Of a DNA stretch of 37,178 bases, positions 17,559 through 25,003 are shown one piece after another (the stretch's first letter is position 1; each line of letters begins with the position of its first letter). The DNA is from Paenibacillus sabuli (GTDB lineage: Bacteria > Bacillota > Bacilli > Paenibacillales > Paenibacillaceae), in NCBI RefSeq assembly GCF_014705605.1, contig NZ_JACXIZ010000060.1:1-37178 (forward strand), read 5' to 3'. A program made the position numbers and the translations under genes. The notes beneath the pieces were generated by a model. That model was not told the DNA's origin. It saw only the letters and a list, made by a program, of their open reading frames with translations, and did not search any database.

Positions 17559-17947
17559 TCCGATCTGCGCGTGTCAGGCGCATACGCGATGACGTCAACT
17601 TCAATCTTGTAGCCGCCGATGCCGCAGACAATGGAGGTGCGGGACGGGAACGGTTGTGCGACCAGCCTCCGGTACACCTCGTTGTAGGCCGGCAGATCCG
17701 CGCCGTCGGACAGGAAGGCATTGACCTTGACCACATGGTCCAGCGTCAGCCCCTCCGTGGCCAATATGAGCGCGATATTCGCGAAGGTCTGCTCCGTCTG
17801 CTCCTCGATTCCGGGCCCTGCCAGCTCCAGCGTATCGGGATGGACGCCGACTTGACCGGAGACATAGACGAAATCTCCCGCACGCACGCCATGGGAGAAC
17901 GGCAGCGGGAACTGCGGCGCTTCCGGCGTTTGAAATGCTTTGGACAT
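17555..17947 (-). CDS. RidA/YjgF family enamine/imine deaminase
   Basis: 130 residues, the size of a RidA trimer subunit. The substrate-carboxylate Arg103 lies in the FPSRTS motif and Glu116 in KIEVD, matching the active-site pair of active RidA proteins. The SD AGGAGAGGGG is long and strong. RidA proteins hydrolyse 2-aminoacrylate and other enamines or imines released by PLP-dependent dehydratases. The gene directly follows a PLP dehydratase/aldolase gene and precedes mlrC by an ATGA overlap, so clearing its reactive product is the natural role. The 108-nt gap upstream carries a hairpin. Confidence 0.93.
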   Translation of the reverse strand: MSKAFQTPEAPQFPLPFSHGVRAGDFVYVSGQVGVHPDTLELAGPGIEEQTEQTFANIALILATEGLTLDHVVKVNAFLSDGADLPAYNEVYRRLVAQPFPSRTSIVCGIGGYKIEVDVIAYAPDTRRSE

Positions 17948-18034
17948 GGTTGAAAAACCCCTCTCCTGAAAGTCTATCGTAGCAAAGAGCGAAGAACCGG
18001 CGGGGCATAAGACGCCCAGCCGTGCTCGTATTCG

Positions 18035-18055
18035 CGAGGCGCATCATACGCCTCG
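18035..18055 (-). other. Hairpin directly after the D-serine dehydratase-like gene
   Basis: CGAGGCG (18035-18041) pairs with CGCCTCG (18049-18055), a perfect 7-bp stem with a 7-nt loop, starting one base after the stop codon. No T run follows in the direction of transcription, so it is not a normal terminator. mRNA stabilisation or partial attenuation before ridA is possible. Confidence 0.4.
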
Positions 18056-19156
18056 TCAGCGCACCCGGCCGCGGGCATCGACCTCGATGGTCGAGACGGG
18101 CCGACCGGCCTGCATCCCTGTCAAGCGATCATGCAAATTCACGACCGTGCAGCAATGATTAGGAATCAGGGCGACGATGTCGCCGATCTGCAAATACGCG
18201 CCAGGGGGCAACGTCACGATGCCGTGCTCTTCGCTGAGCGAGCTGATGACGGCATCCGGGATGGCCGGGATATAGCCGTAGCCCGCCCGGTGCTTGCACA
18301 GATCGCTGCTTAGCGTCTTGCTGCCGGCGTCGATGATCGCGGTGCCCGGCCGCGGCGTACTGACCACGGTCGCATAGACGCGCAGCGCGCACTCCTCCTC
18401 CTCGATCAGCCCGGCGAATAGCTGAGAGCAATCGCCGAATACGTAGGCGCCGGGGCGCATCTCCGTCACGCCGGGCGTCTCGCCCGCGAATTTGGAAGTC
18501 GGCGTGGAGCCGACGCTAATGCCCGGCGCCGGGGCGCCCTGACCCCGGATCAGCTCCGCCGTCTCCAGCAGCGCCAGCGCCTCCTCGCGGGCCACGCGTC
18601 TGGCGCCCTCGCGATCGGACTCGGCATAGGCGTGACCTGCATGTGTCATGAGCGCAGCTACCGAGACGCCCGGCAGCCCGGAAATCGCCTGCACCAGCTC
18701 AGCCGTCTCTGGGCCCGGTTCCATGCCGCATCGATTAAGTCCGGTATTGACATCGATATATAGCGGGATTCGGCGTCCCAGCCGTTCGCCCAGCTCGGAG
18801 AGAGCCGCCGCAACTTCATAGTTGTCCGTGCTGACCGCCACCCGGATACGACGAAGCAACCGCTCCAGACGCTTCAGCTTCGACTCGCCCACGATCGGAT
18901 AGGCAATCACAATATCTGCAATGCCCGCCTCGGCCATGACCTCCGCCTCACCCAGCTTTGCAACCGTGATGCCAACCGCGCCCAGTTCCAATTGACGCCT
19001 GGAAATTTGCACACTTTTATGCGTTTTGGTATGCGGTCGCAGCCCAATGTTCGCCGCGCTTGCCAATGCGGCCGTTCGCTGCAGATTCGCTTCGAGCCGA
19101 TCGAGGTCGACCGCCACGCACGGCGTGTCCAGCTCCCGTGTCACTTTCTCCGCCAT
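18056..19156 (-). CDS. PLP-dependent D-serine dehydratase / D-threonine aldolase family enzyme (DSD1-like)
   Basis: 366 residues from ATG 19156 (GGGAGG 6 nt upstream; an in-frame GTG at 19171 overlaps that SD and is rejected). This is a fold-type III PLP enzyme with alanine-racemase-like barrel. The PLP-lysine motif RPHTKTHK is at 40-47 (Lys44 the likely Schiff base). The metal site near the C-terminus reads PNHCC with His334 and Cys336. A His-x-Cys pair is the zinc site described for eukaryotic D-serine dehydratase, whereas bacterial D-threonine aldolases are described with His-x-Asp. Together with RidA next door this favours a dehydratase that releases ammonia through an enamine. D-glucosaminate dehydratase is a further possible activity in this family and would suit the amino-sugar context. 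First gene of the unit. Confidence 0.85.
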   Translation of the reverse strand: MAEKVTRELDTPCVAVDLDRLEANLQRTAALASAANIGLRPHTKTHKSVQISRRQLELGAVGITVAKLGEAEVMAEAGIADIVIAYPIVGESKLKRLERLLRRIRVAVSTDNYEVAAALSELGERLGRRIPLYIDVNTGLNRCGMEPGPETAELVQAISGLPGVSVAALMTHAGHAYAESDREGARRVAREEALALLETAELIRGQGAPAPGISVGSTPTSKFAGETPGVTEMRPGAYVFGDCSQLFAGLIEEEECALRVYATVVSTPRPGTAIIDAGSKTLSSDLCKHRAGYGYIPAIPDAVISSLSEEHGIVTLPPGAYLQIGDIVALIPNHCCTVVNLHDRLTGMQAGRPVSTIEVDARGRVR

Positions 19157-19183
19157 TGTACGCCTCCCCACATGATTATAATA

Positions 19184-19195
19184 AAACTATGGTTT
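19184..19195. promoter_or_regulatory. Palindromic operator, second copy (AAACTATGGTTT)
   Basis: It differs from the perfect palindrome at 11517-11528 by one base. Read in the direction of transcription it is AAACCATAGTTT, beginning 7 nt after the -10 box, the same distance as in the opp promoter. See the companion site. Confidence 0.72.
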
Positions 19196-19202
19196 CATTT
19201 TC

Positions 19203-19231
19203 AGTATAGTCACGCATCGTTTATTTGTAAA
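19203..19231 (-). promoter_or_regulatory. Sigma-A promoter of the dehydratase-ridA-mlrC operon
   Basis: On the minus strand: -35 TTTACA (19226-19231), 17-nt spacer, -10 TATACT (19203-19208). The expected start falls within the operator. It gives a leader of about 40 nt before ATG 19156. The rest of the gap up to the terminator at 19391 shows nothing I can name. Confidence 0.72.
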
Positions 19232-19390
19232 TGAAAAGTTGTGCTGCATCTCCTTTCGAGAAACGGTGTGAAACCATCCGACATGTTAACTTATCTTACT
19301 TTTAACCGAGATGAATGTATATCCGGTAATCGCAAGAACATTTAACCAGCCCCTCCCTCCCGCTACTGAATGGCGTGGACGAGAATGACA

Positions 19391-19438
19391 ACAAAAAAGA
19401 CGACATCCATCCCCGTATGCCAGGAATGGATGTCGTCT
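19391..19438 (-). terminator. Rho-independent terminator of the siderophore permease operon
   Basis: AGACGACATCCAT (19398-19410) pairs perfectly with ATGGATGTCGTCT (19426-19438), a 13-bp stem with a 15-nt loop, followed on the minus strand by TTTTTTGTTG (through 19391). It starts a few bases after the stop of the FecD-like gene. Confidence 0.9.
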
Positions 19439-19442
19439 GTAA

Positions 19443-20426
19443 TCAGCGCTTCGAAGCTCGCCACATCAAATAAATAAAGTACGGTGCGCCGATCGCGGAA
19501 ATAATCAGCCCGGCCGGAAGCTCGAGCGGGGGCTTGATCATCCGTCCGAGAAAATCGGCGCCTACCACAAAAATCGCACCCAGCAGCGCGGCGACCGGAA
19601 GCTGGACATGGTGGCGCCGTCCAACGAGAGAAGCCGCCATATGCGGACAGATCAGGCCGACAAATCCAATCGTACCGGCCGCCGCAACCGACGAGCCCGC
19701 CAGGCCGATCACGCTGCAGAGCAGGAGAAACTGCAGCCGCGCAACCGCCATGCCCAGCCCCTTGGCAATCGGCTGGCCCAGTCCGAGCACATCAAGCCGC
19801 AGCGACAGGTACCACACGAGCGGCAGCAGCAGGGCGATCCAAGGCAATAGTGCGCCCCATTGTGCCCAGCTCCTCCCCCACAGACTCCCGGCCAACCAGA
19901 CGAGCGCGGTCGCCAGATTGGCGTCGCCCTTGACCAGCAGCAGGTCGATGCCCGCCCCGCAGAATGCCCCGAGCGCTACGCCGACAAGAGTGAGCCTTAC
20001 CGGATCGACCCCGCGCTTGTAGGCGATGCCGTAGATCGCCAGCGCAACGGCTGCTGCGCCGACGAATGCCGCCGGGGAGATCCAGGGCGCCAGCGCCGCC
20101 GGCAGAGCCAGGACGACGAGCACTGCGCCCATCCCCGCCCCCGCTGTAATGCCCAGCGTCCCCGGCGAAGCCAATCCGTTGCGCAGCAGCGTCTGCACAA
20201 CTACGCCCGCAACCGCCAGTGCCGCGCCTACCAGGATGCCGATCAATACGCGCGGCAGCCGATAATCGAGCAAAATCACCCGGTAATCCGGATCGCCGCT
20301 GCCCAGGAGGGCCGCCAGAATGTCATCTGCACGGATGTATACCGCTCCCAGTCCCATGCTCAGCAGACCGCAGAGCGCCAGTGCAAGCGCGAGCGTGCCC
20401 AGCACAAGACTTGACCGACCGCTCAT
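19443..20426 (-). CDS. Iron-siderophore ABC transporter permease, FecD-like
   Basis: 327 residues from ATG 20426, which overlaps the FecC-like stop by ATGA (20423-20426); the frame is open further upstream but only inside the neighbour. It is a FecCD/BtuC-family permease with about nine or ten hydrophobic helices. Family motifs are RLPRVLIGILVGAALAVAG after the first helix and GTIGFVGLICPH near the C-terminal third, where the latter contacts the ATPase. It pairs with the upstream FecC-like protein to carry ferric siderophore across the membrane. It is the last gene before a strong terminator, and no ATPase gene follows. Confidence 0.94.
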   Translation of the reverse strand: MSGRSSLVLGTLALALALCGLLSMGLGAVYIRADDILAALLGSGDPDYRVILLDYRLPRVLIGILVGAALAVAGVVVQTLLRNGLASPGTLGITAGAGMGAVLVVLALPAALAPWISPAAFVGAAAVALAIYGIAYKRGVDPVRLTLVGVALGAFCGAGIDLLLVKGDANLATALVWLAGSLWGRSWAQWGALLPWIALLLPLVWYLSLRLDVLGLGQPIAKGLGMAVARLQFLLLCSVIGLAGSSVAAAGTIGFVGLICPHMAASLVGRRHHVQLPVAALLGAIFVVGADFLGRMIKPPLELPAGLIISAIGAPYFIYLMWRASKR

Positions 20427-21442
20427 GACATCCGCCCCCCTTGGCGCCGAGCCAGATAGATGAAGTACGGGGTGCCGATCAAGGCGGTCACGATCCCGAC
20501 CGGCGTCTCGCCGGGGTAGCTGATTGCGCGCGAGCACACATCCGCGCCGGTCAATAATAGCGCGCCGAGCAATCCGCTCAGCGGCAGTACAACGCGATAA
20601 TGCACACCTGCCATATAGCGCACAATATGCGGCACCATCAGTCCAACGAACCCGATCGGACCTGCTACGGCAACGGAGGCCCCGGCCAACATGACCACCG
20701 CGCACACCGCCATCAGGCGCAGGCGCCTCACCTGCTGCCCGAGGCTGGCGGCGACCTCGTCGCCCAGGCTAAGCGCGGCCAGCGACCGGGACAGCCCCAG
20801 CGCCAAGGCGAGCCCGACCGCACACCAACAGGCCAGGATCGCGATTGCGGGCCATCTGACGCCGACGACCGAGCCTGCGAGCCAATACATCGCCTGCTCG
20901 GCCTTGCTCTCGTTCAGCAGCAATAGCGCCTGCGTACCGACCGCGAGGAACGTCTGCATCGTCACGCCGATCAGCGCCATCTTCACCTCAGGCTTGCCGA
21001 AGCGAATGATCTTGCTCAGCGCGAATACGAGCGTCACGCTCCCGATTGCGCCGATCAGAGCGCCGCACACGCGCCACAGGACAGGCACAGCCGGGAACAA
21101 GACGATCATCAGCACTACCGCAAATGCCGCACCGGCATTGACGCCGAACACGCTGGGCGAGGCGAGCGGATTGCGTGTGACGCCTTGCATCAGGGCGCCT
21201 GCGACGCCCAGACTCGCACCGATCAGCACGGTCGCGGCCAGACGCGGCAGGCGCACAGTCGACAGGATCAGACCCTCCCGACTCGAATGGTCAATGAACA
21301 GACCGGTGATGATCTCGGATAACGAATAATGTGTCGTGCCGTACCGCAGCGAGAGCAGCATCGCACCCGTCAGCAGCGCGGCCAGCGCAGCCGCCAGCCA
21401 TCCGACCGACCAGCGACGCATGCCGCTTGAATCCTTCACCAC
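20423..21442 (-). CDS. Iron-siderophore ABC transporter permease, FecC-like
   Basis: 339 residues. Translation probably starts at GTG 21442 or the adjacent GTG 21439, with AAAGGAG 7 nt upstream. FecCD family features are RLPRLAATVLIGASLGVAGALMQG-type sequence near residues 64-87, NPLASPSVFGVNAGA at 91-105, and GPIGFVGLMVPH at about 260-271. Roughly nine or ten membrane helices are visible. It forms a heterodimeric channel with the FecD-like protein. The gene lies 34 nt after the binding lipoprotein gene, so the three make a Fur-controlled operon. The ATPase must be supplied from elsewhere. Confidence 0.94.
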   Translation of the reverse strand: MVKDSSGMRRWSVGWLAAALAALLTGAMLLSLRYGTTHYSLSEIITGLFIDHSSREGLILSTVRLPRLAATVLIGASLGVAGALMQGVTRNPLASPSVFGVNAGAAFAVVLMIVLFPAVPVLWRVCGALIGAIGSVTLVFALSKIIRFGKPEVKMALIGVTMQTFLAVGTQALLLLNESKAEQAMYWLAGSVVGVRWPAIAILACWCAVGLALALGLSRSLAALSLGDEVAASLGQQVRRLRLMAVCAVVMLAGASVAVAGPIGFVGLMVPHIVRYMAGVHYRVVLPLSGLLGALLLTGADVCSRAISYPGETPVGIVTALIGTPYFIYLARRQGGRMS

Positions 21443-21476
21443 TTATCCGCTCCTTTTCCACTGGCGCTCCATCCGC

Positions 21477-22499
21477 TTATTGAATGGACGGCGCCAGCTG
21501 CTGCAGTTCCTCCAGCACGACATCCGCGCCGGGAATGCTGCGGGCGAACGACCACTTGCTGTGCAGCACCGGATAGACTTGCTCCGTCTGTACGGCCTTC
21601 AATTGCGCGAACAGCGGATCGCCCTCCCATTGCTCCAACTGCTCCGGGTGCGTGACGAACATCACATCGGGATCAATCTCCAGCATCTGCTCAATGCTGG
21701 CCTTGATCGAGGTCTCGCCCTGATCGTCGATCAGCGCATAGTTCAGACCCGCGCCCTCCAGCATGCTCGGCTGGAAGAAGTTGTTCGTCCGGATATTGAA
21801 CACCGCGTCGCCGAGCGCCACGATTGCATAGGACTTGTCGGCCGGCAGCAGCTTGACGGTCTCTTCCAGCAGTTGCTGGTGCGCCTGCAGCGCCGCCTCG
21901 GCCTCTTCGCGCTTGCCGAGCGCCTCGCCGATGATCAGATGATTATCCAATGCATCATCATACGTCGCCTTCGTGTCCGGCAGCAGGATCGTCGGCGCGA
22001 TGTCCGACAATTGCTCGTACACTTCCGCGTGTCTGGCATAATCGCCGATGATCAGATCCGGCTTCAGCGTGCGAATGACCTCCAGATTCGGCTGTTGTCG
22101 CGTGCCGACCGGCGTATAATCGCCCATCTGCTCCAGGAAGCCCAGCTCCTCCAGCGTCGAGATTCGCTCATCGTCCGCGTAGCCGATCGGCTGCACGTCC
22201 AGCGCCAGCACCGAGCCGAGCAGGCCGTATTCCATGACGACGACACGCTCGGGCGTACCGCTGATCTGAGTCTCACCGGCCTGATGGGCGATGACGCGGG
22301 TTGTATGCTCATCGGTCGCGTCCTGTGCATCTGCCTCCTGCTCCTCCTGCTTGTCCGGCGAAGCTTCGGCGTCGCCCGCGGCTTGCGTGTTTGTCGTATC
22401 GACCTTGCTCCCTTCTGCCTTTTCCGAATTGCCGCATCCCGCCAAGACCCCCGCTATAAGAAGCAGCGTTGCCAATAATACGATCCAATTGTGTTTCAT
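21477..22499 (-). CDS. Iron-siderophore binding lipoprotein 1 (FecB/FhuD family)
   Basis: 340 residues from ATG 22499, which opens the signal peptide directly; the lipobox LAGC puts the lipid on Cys22. The 60 residues after it are a Glu/Asp/Ala-rich linker. The two-lobed class III binding fold follows, with PERVVVMEYG at the start of lobe 1 and LKPDLIIGD and LSDIAPTILLPD in the usual places. The SD GGGAGG is 11 nt from the ATG, rather distant. A Fur box lies just upstream. It feeds the FecCD-like permease encoded immediately downstream. The actual siderophore is unknown. Confidence 0.93.
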   Translation of the reverse strand: MKHNWIVLLATLLLIAGVLAGCGNSEKAEGSKVDTTNTQAAGDAEASPDKQEEQEADAQDATDEHTTRVIAHQAGETQISGTPERVVVMEYGLLGSVLALDVQPIGYADDERISTLEELGFLEQMGDYTPVGTRQQPNLEVIRTLKPDLIIGDYARHAEVYEQLSDIAPTILLPDTKATYDDALDNHLIIGEALGKREEAEAALQAHQQLLEETVKLLPADKSYAIVALGDAVFNIRTNNFFQPSMLEGAGLNYALIDDQGETSIKASIEQMLEIDPDVMFVTHPEQLEQWEGDPLFAQLKAVQTEQVYPVLHSKWSFARSIPGADVVLEELQQLAPSIQ

Positions 22500-22517
22500 C
22501 GTGAAGTGTTCCTCCCT

Positions 22518-22536
22518 GAAAATGATAATCTTTATC
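22518..22536. promoter_or_regulatory. Fur box upstream of siderophore-binding lipoprotein 1
   Basis: GAAAATGATAATCTTTATC matches the 19-bp Fur consensus GATAATGATAATCATTATC at 17 positions. It lies 19-37 nt before the start codon, overlapping the leader or promoter. Iron-dependent repression is inferred. The identical 19-mer (opposite orientation) lies at 26075-26093. Confidence 0.85.
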
Positions 22537-22605
22537 AATTAAAAAGTTTATCATCACACTTCGCGGGCGTCCATGTCATTTTCTGTCGAAATTGCTTTGT
22601 ATTAT

Positions 22606-24297
22606 TTACACAAGCAAGCGCACCGCCTCCCGCAGTTGCCACTGCAACGATAAAGGCGCGTACACCATCCAGCGCTCCCAATCGGCAATCGCGAACCGAC
22701 CGGTCGCGATAGCCGGATGCCCCCGCCACTGCGGCTGTGTCAAGCGCTGCCGGATCTCGCGCTGTGCTGCGCCGGCTGCGCCGACCAGCAGTATATAATC
22801 GGCCTCGATCTCCAGCAGCCGTTCCGCCGGATGCTCGATCCAGGTGAAGCCGCTGCCTTCGGCATGCTCGCGCAGCGGGGCCTCCAGTTGGCGCGGCGGT
22901 CGCAAGCCGAGCATACGGTAAAACACATGCCCGATATTGCGCATCCCGTACAGTCTCCAGCCGCGGGTATGCCGCACTACAATCGCCAGCGTCGCTCCCT
23001 GCACATGCGCTGGCAGCGCGTTTCGCGCCTGCTCGCCTTGCCGGCGAAAATGCGCAACCCACTCAGCTGCCCGCTCGCTCCTGCCAAGCAATCGGCCGAG
23101 TTGCCCGTGCAGCTCGTACACGTCCTGCTTGCTCCAAGGGAATGCCACGACCGGCGCCAGGTCTCCGATATGCGCGCGCGCATGCGCTTCGACGTTGTTC
23201 TTGCAGACAATCAGATCGGGTCGGCAGTCCAGGAATGCGGCGCGTCCCAGCTCCCATGGCTCCGACGCATGGTAGGGCAGCGGCAGCGGCGGCAGCTCGA
23301 CCGGCAACTCCGCCGTGACTTGCGCGGCACGCGGTACGATTCCAAGCTGCAGCAGGTGCTCGGTGTAGGGAAAAGAGAGCGAGATGATCGAGAGCTCGTC
23401 CGTCGCCTCGAGCCGGTACTGCGAAGGGGAGTAACGATGCTGCTGCTTGAAGCGGCGACTGAAATAAAATTCGTCGCGAAATCCGCTGCGCTGGGCCACC
23501 TCTCGCAGATTGCGACACTTGCCTTGCAAGAGTAACTCCTTGGCCCTATTCATACGCAGGCTGGCGATGAACTCCGATGGCGTCTTGCCAAAATGCGCCT
23601 TAAAACGCTTCGCAAATACGGCCGGACGCAGCCCGGCTGATTCGGCAAGCTGCTCCGAACGCAGCTCTTCTCCGTAGTGCTCCGCAATCTGCGTGGCGAC
23701 ACGCTGCAGCGCAAGCTCCTCGGACTGCGCGGGAGATACTCCACGACGAGCCAACAGTAGCTCCAGCAGGCGCAGCAAGCGCTGCTTCGTATCGAAGCGA
23801 GCGGCAGCTTGTCGCCCATCCACGTCCAGACGATGCAGCCCTTCCATTATACTCAGGACAGCTCCGAAATGAACGTCGAGCCGTCCGCTGCACGGAAATT
23901 GTGTCGCCCTGCGGCAGATCAGTTCATCCTCCGTCTCGCCTGAGCACCCGGGCATCAGATACAACTCGAAGTCAAGCTGATACCAGCTCCCTTCCCCGCC
24001 GCTGCCTTGTTCCAGCTTGGCTCCTGGCAAGAGCAAATAGAGCGCCGGCGAGCTCAGCTCGACATGCGCTCCGTTCAGGACAAAGGAGCCGCTGCCCTGT
24101 TCAAGCAGCAGCAGCCTGAAATGCCGTAATGCTTCAATCCAGCCCCCGTCCGGGACAATCGCCGCCACGCGCGAAATTGCCACAAGCCGGGGCAGCCAGT
24201 CCGCTTCCGTCGCGACAGCCTGCCCGACTGACTGGACCTGACCCTGTAGCTCGCTGGTTACGTTGTTGTTCATCTCGTTGTTCATTTGATTATCCAT
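22606..24297 (-). CDS. AraC-type regulator fused to a siderophore-binding domain (regulator 1, Btr-like)
   Basis: 563 residues from ATG 24297; an upstream in-frame TTG at 24321 is less likely. Three parts are visible. Residues 30-180 are a cupin-like sensory N-domain, 195-295 are a double helix-turn-helix AraC domain (ending RSGFRDEFYFSRRFKQQHRYSPSQYR), and 300-563 are a FecB/BtuF-like binding domain with CRPDLIVCKN and LAPVVAFPW. There is no signal peptide, so the binding domain works inside the cell. The arrangement is that of B. subtilis Btr, which senses ferri-bacillibactin and activates the uptake operon. It lies directly upstream of the lipoprotein 1 operon on the same strand, and is presumably its activator. 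TTGACG-18-TGCTAT at about 24340-24370 is a weak candidate promoter. Confidence 0.9.
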   Translation of the reverse strand: MDNQMNNEMNNNVTSELQGQVQSVGQAVATEADWLPRLVAISRVAAIVPDGGWIEALRHFRLLLLEQGSGSFVLNGAHVELSSPALYLLLPGAKLEQGSGGEGSWYQLDFELYLMPGCSGETEDELICRRATQFPCSGRLDVHFGAVLSIMEGLHRLDVDGRQAAARFDTKQRLLRLLELLLARRGVSPAQSEELALQRVATQIAEHYGEELRSEQLAESAGLRPAVFAKRFKAHFGKTPSEFIASLRMNRAKELLLQGKCRNLREVAQRSGFRDEFYFSRRFKQQHRYSPSQYRLEATDELSIISLSFPYTEHLLQLGIVPRAAQVTAELPVELPPLPLPYHASEPWELGRAAFLDCRPDLIVCKNNVEAHARAHIGDLAPVVAFPWSKQDVYELHGQLGRLLGRSERAAEWVAHFRRQGEQARNALPAHVQGATLAIVVRHTRGWRLYGMRNIGHVFYRMLGLRPPRQLEAPLREHAEGSGFTWIEHPAERLLEIEADYILLVGAAGAAQREIRQRLTQPQWRGHPAIATGRFAIADWERWMVYAPLSLQWQLREAVRLLV

Positions 24298-24422
24298 CCC
24301 GCCGTTCCCCGCCTGTCGCAAGCGTTATGTCGATAGCACAAGCTTACAGGAAGGCGCGTCAACAGGCAAGTGGCCTTGGCGCACGTATTTCGCAACACAC
24401 GTCGCATACGGCGCCGGCCGTG

Positions 24423-24989
24423 CTACCCGTCGACCAGCGTCAACAATTCGCCGACCGGCGTTCGCGGCTTAGCCCGGCGCACGGTCGCCGGATCGAAATA
24501 ACCCATGTGCAAAGTGCCGACAACCTTCTGCCCAGGCTGCACGCCCACCCCTGCCCGGAACTGCGGGTCCCCATTGTACGAATTGGTTTTCCAGACGATG
24601 CCGATTCCGCGTTCCCAGGCCAGCAACTGCAAATTCTGAATGAGCGCGCTTGTCGCCGACAGCGCCTCCTCCCATTCCTTCCAGCGCGGCTCCTCCTCCA
24701 TCAGCACGACCAGATGTGCCGGTACCTCTTGACAGTAAGCCTTGGCAACCTGCTCGCCGAGCTGCTTCCGCTTGTCCGCCGGGTAGGTGGCCAGCACGGC
24801 ATCAGAGAAGCGTCGCCGACCGTCATCGAGGAACAGCAAAAATCGCCAAGGCTCCTTGCGGGAGTGAAACGGCGCCCAGACTGCCGCATCCAATAGTTCC
24901 TCAATGAGCGACAGCGGCACCGGCTCGCCGGTGAAGCGATTGACCGTACGTCGCTCGCGAATCGTCTTTTTAATTGCGTCCCAGCTCAT
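24423..24989 (-). CDS. Nitroreductase-family flavoprotein
   Basis: 188 residues from ATG 24989 with AAGGAGG 8 nt upstream; the frame is open upstream but only into the preceding gene. The N-terminal RERRTVNRFTGEPV segment (11-24) carries the FMN-phosphate arginines, APFHSRKEPWRF (about 40-51) is the conserved flavin-binding stretch, and the C-terminal GTLHMGYFD fits YdjA/small nitroreductases. The gene begins 14 nt after the end of binding lipoprotein 2 and belongs to its Fur-box operon. A role in reducing ferric siderophore to release iron would fit but is inference; a general NAD(P)H oxidoreductase is the safe reading. Confidence 0.9.
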   Translation of the reverse strand: MSWDAIKKTIRERRTVNRFTGEPVPLSLIEELLDAAVWAPFHSRKEPWRFLLFLDDGRRRFSDAVLATYPADKRKQLGEQVAKAYCQEVPAHLVVLMEEEPRWKEWEEALSATSALIQNLQLLAWERGIGIVWKTNSYNGDPQFRAGVGVQPGQKVVGTLHMGYFDPATVRRAKPRTPVGELLTLVDG

Positions 24990-25003
24990 ATTCTCCGCCT
25001 CCT

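Noticed and set aside
21477-24297. Regulator 1 and lipoprotein 1 as a third matched pair
   Set aside because: The C-terminal domain of regulator 1 ends like the pair-3 proteins (WQLREAVRLL) rather than like lipoprotein 1, and shared distinctive segments are lacking.
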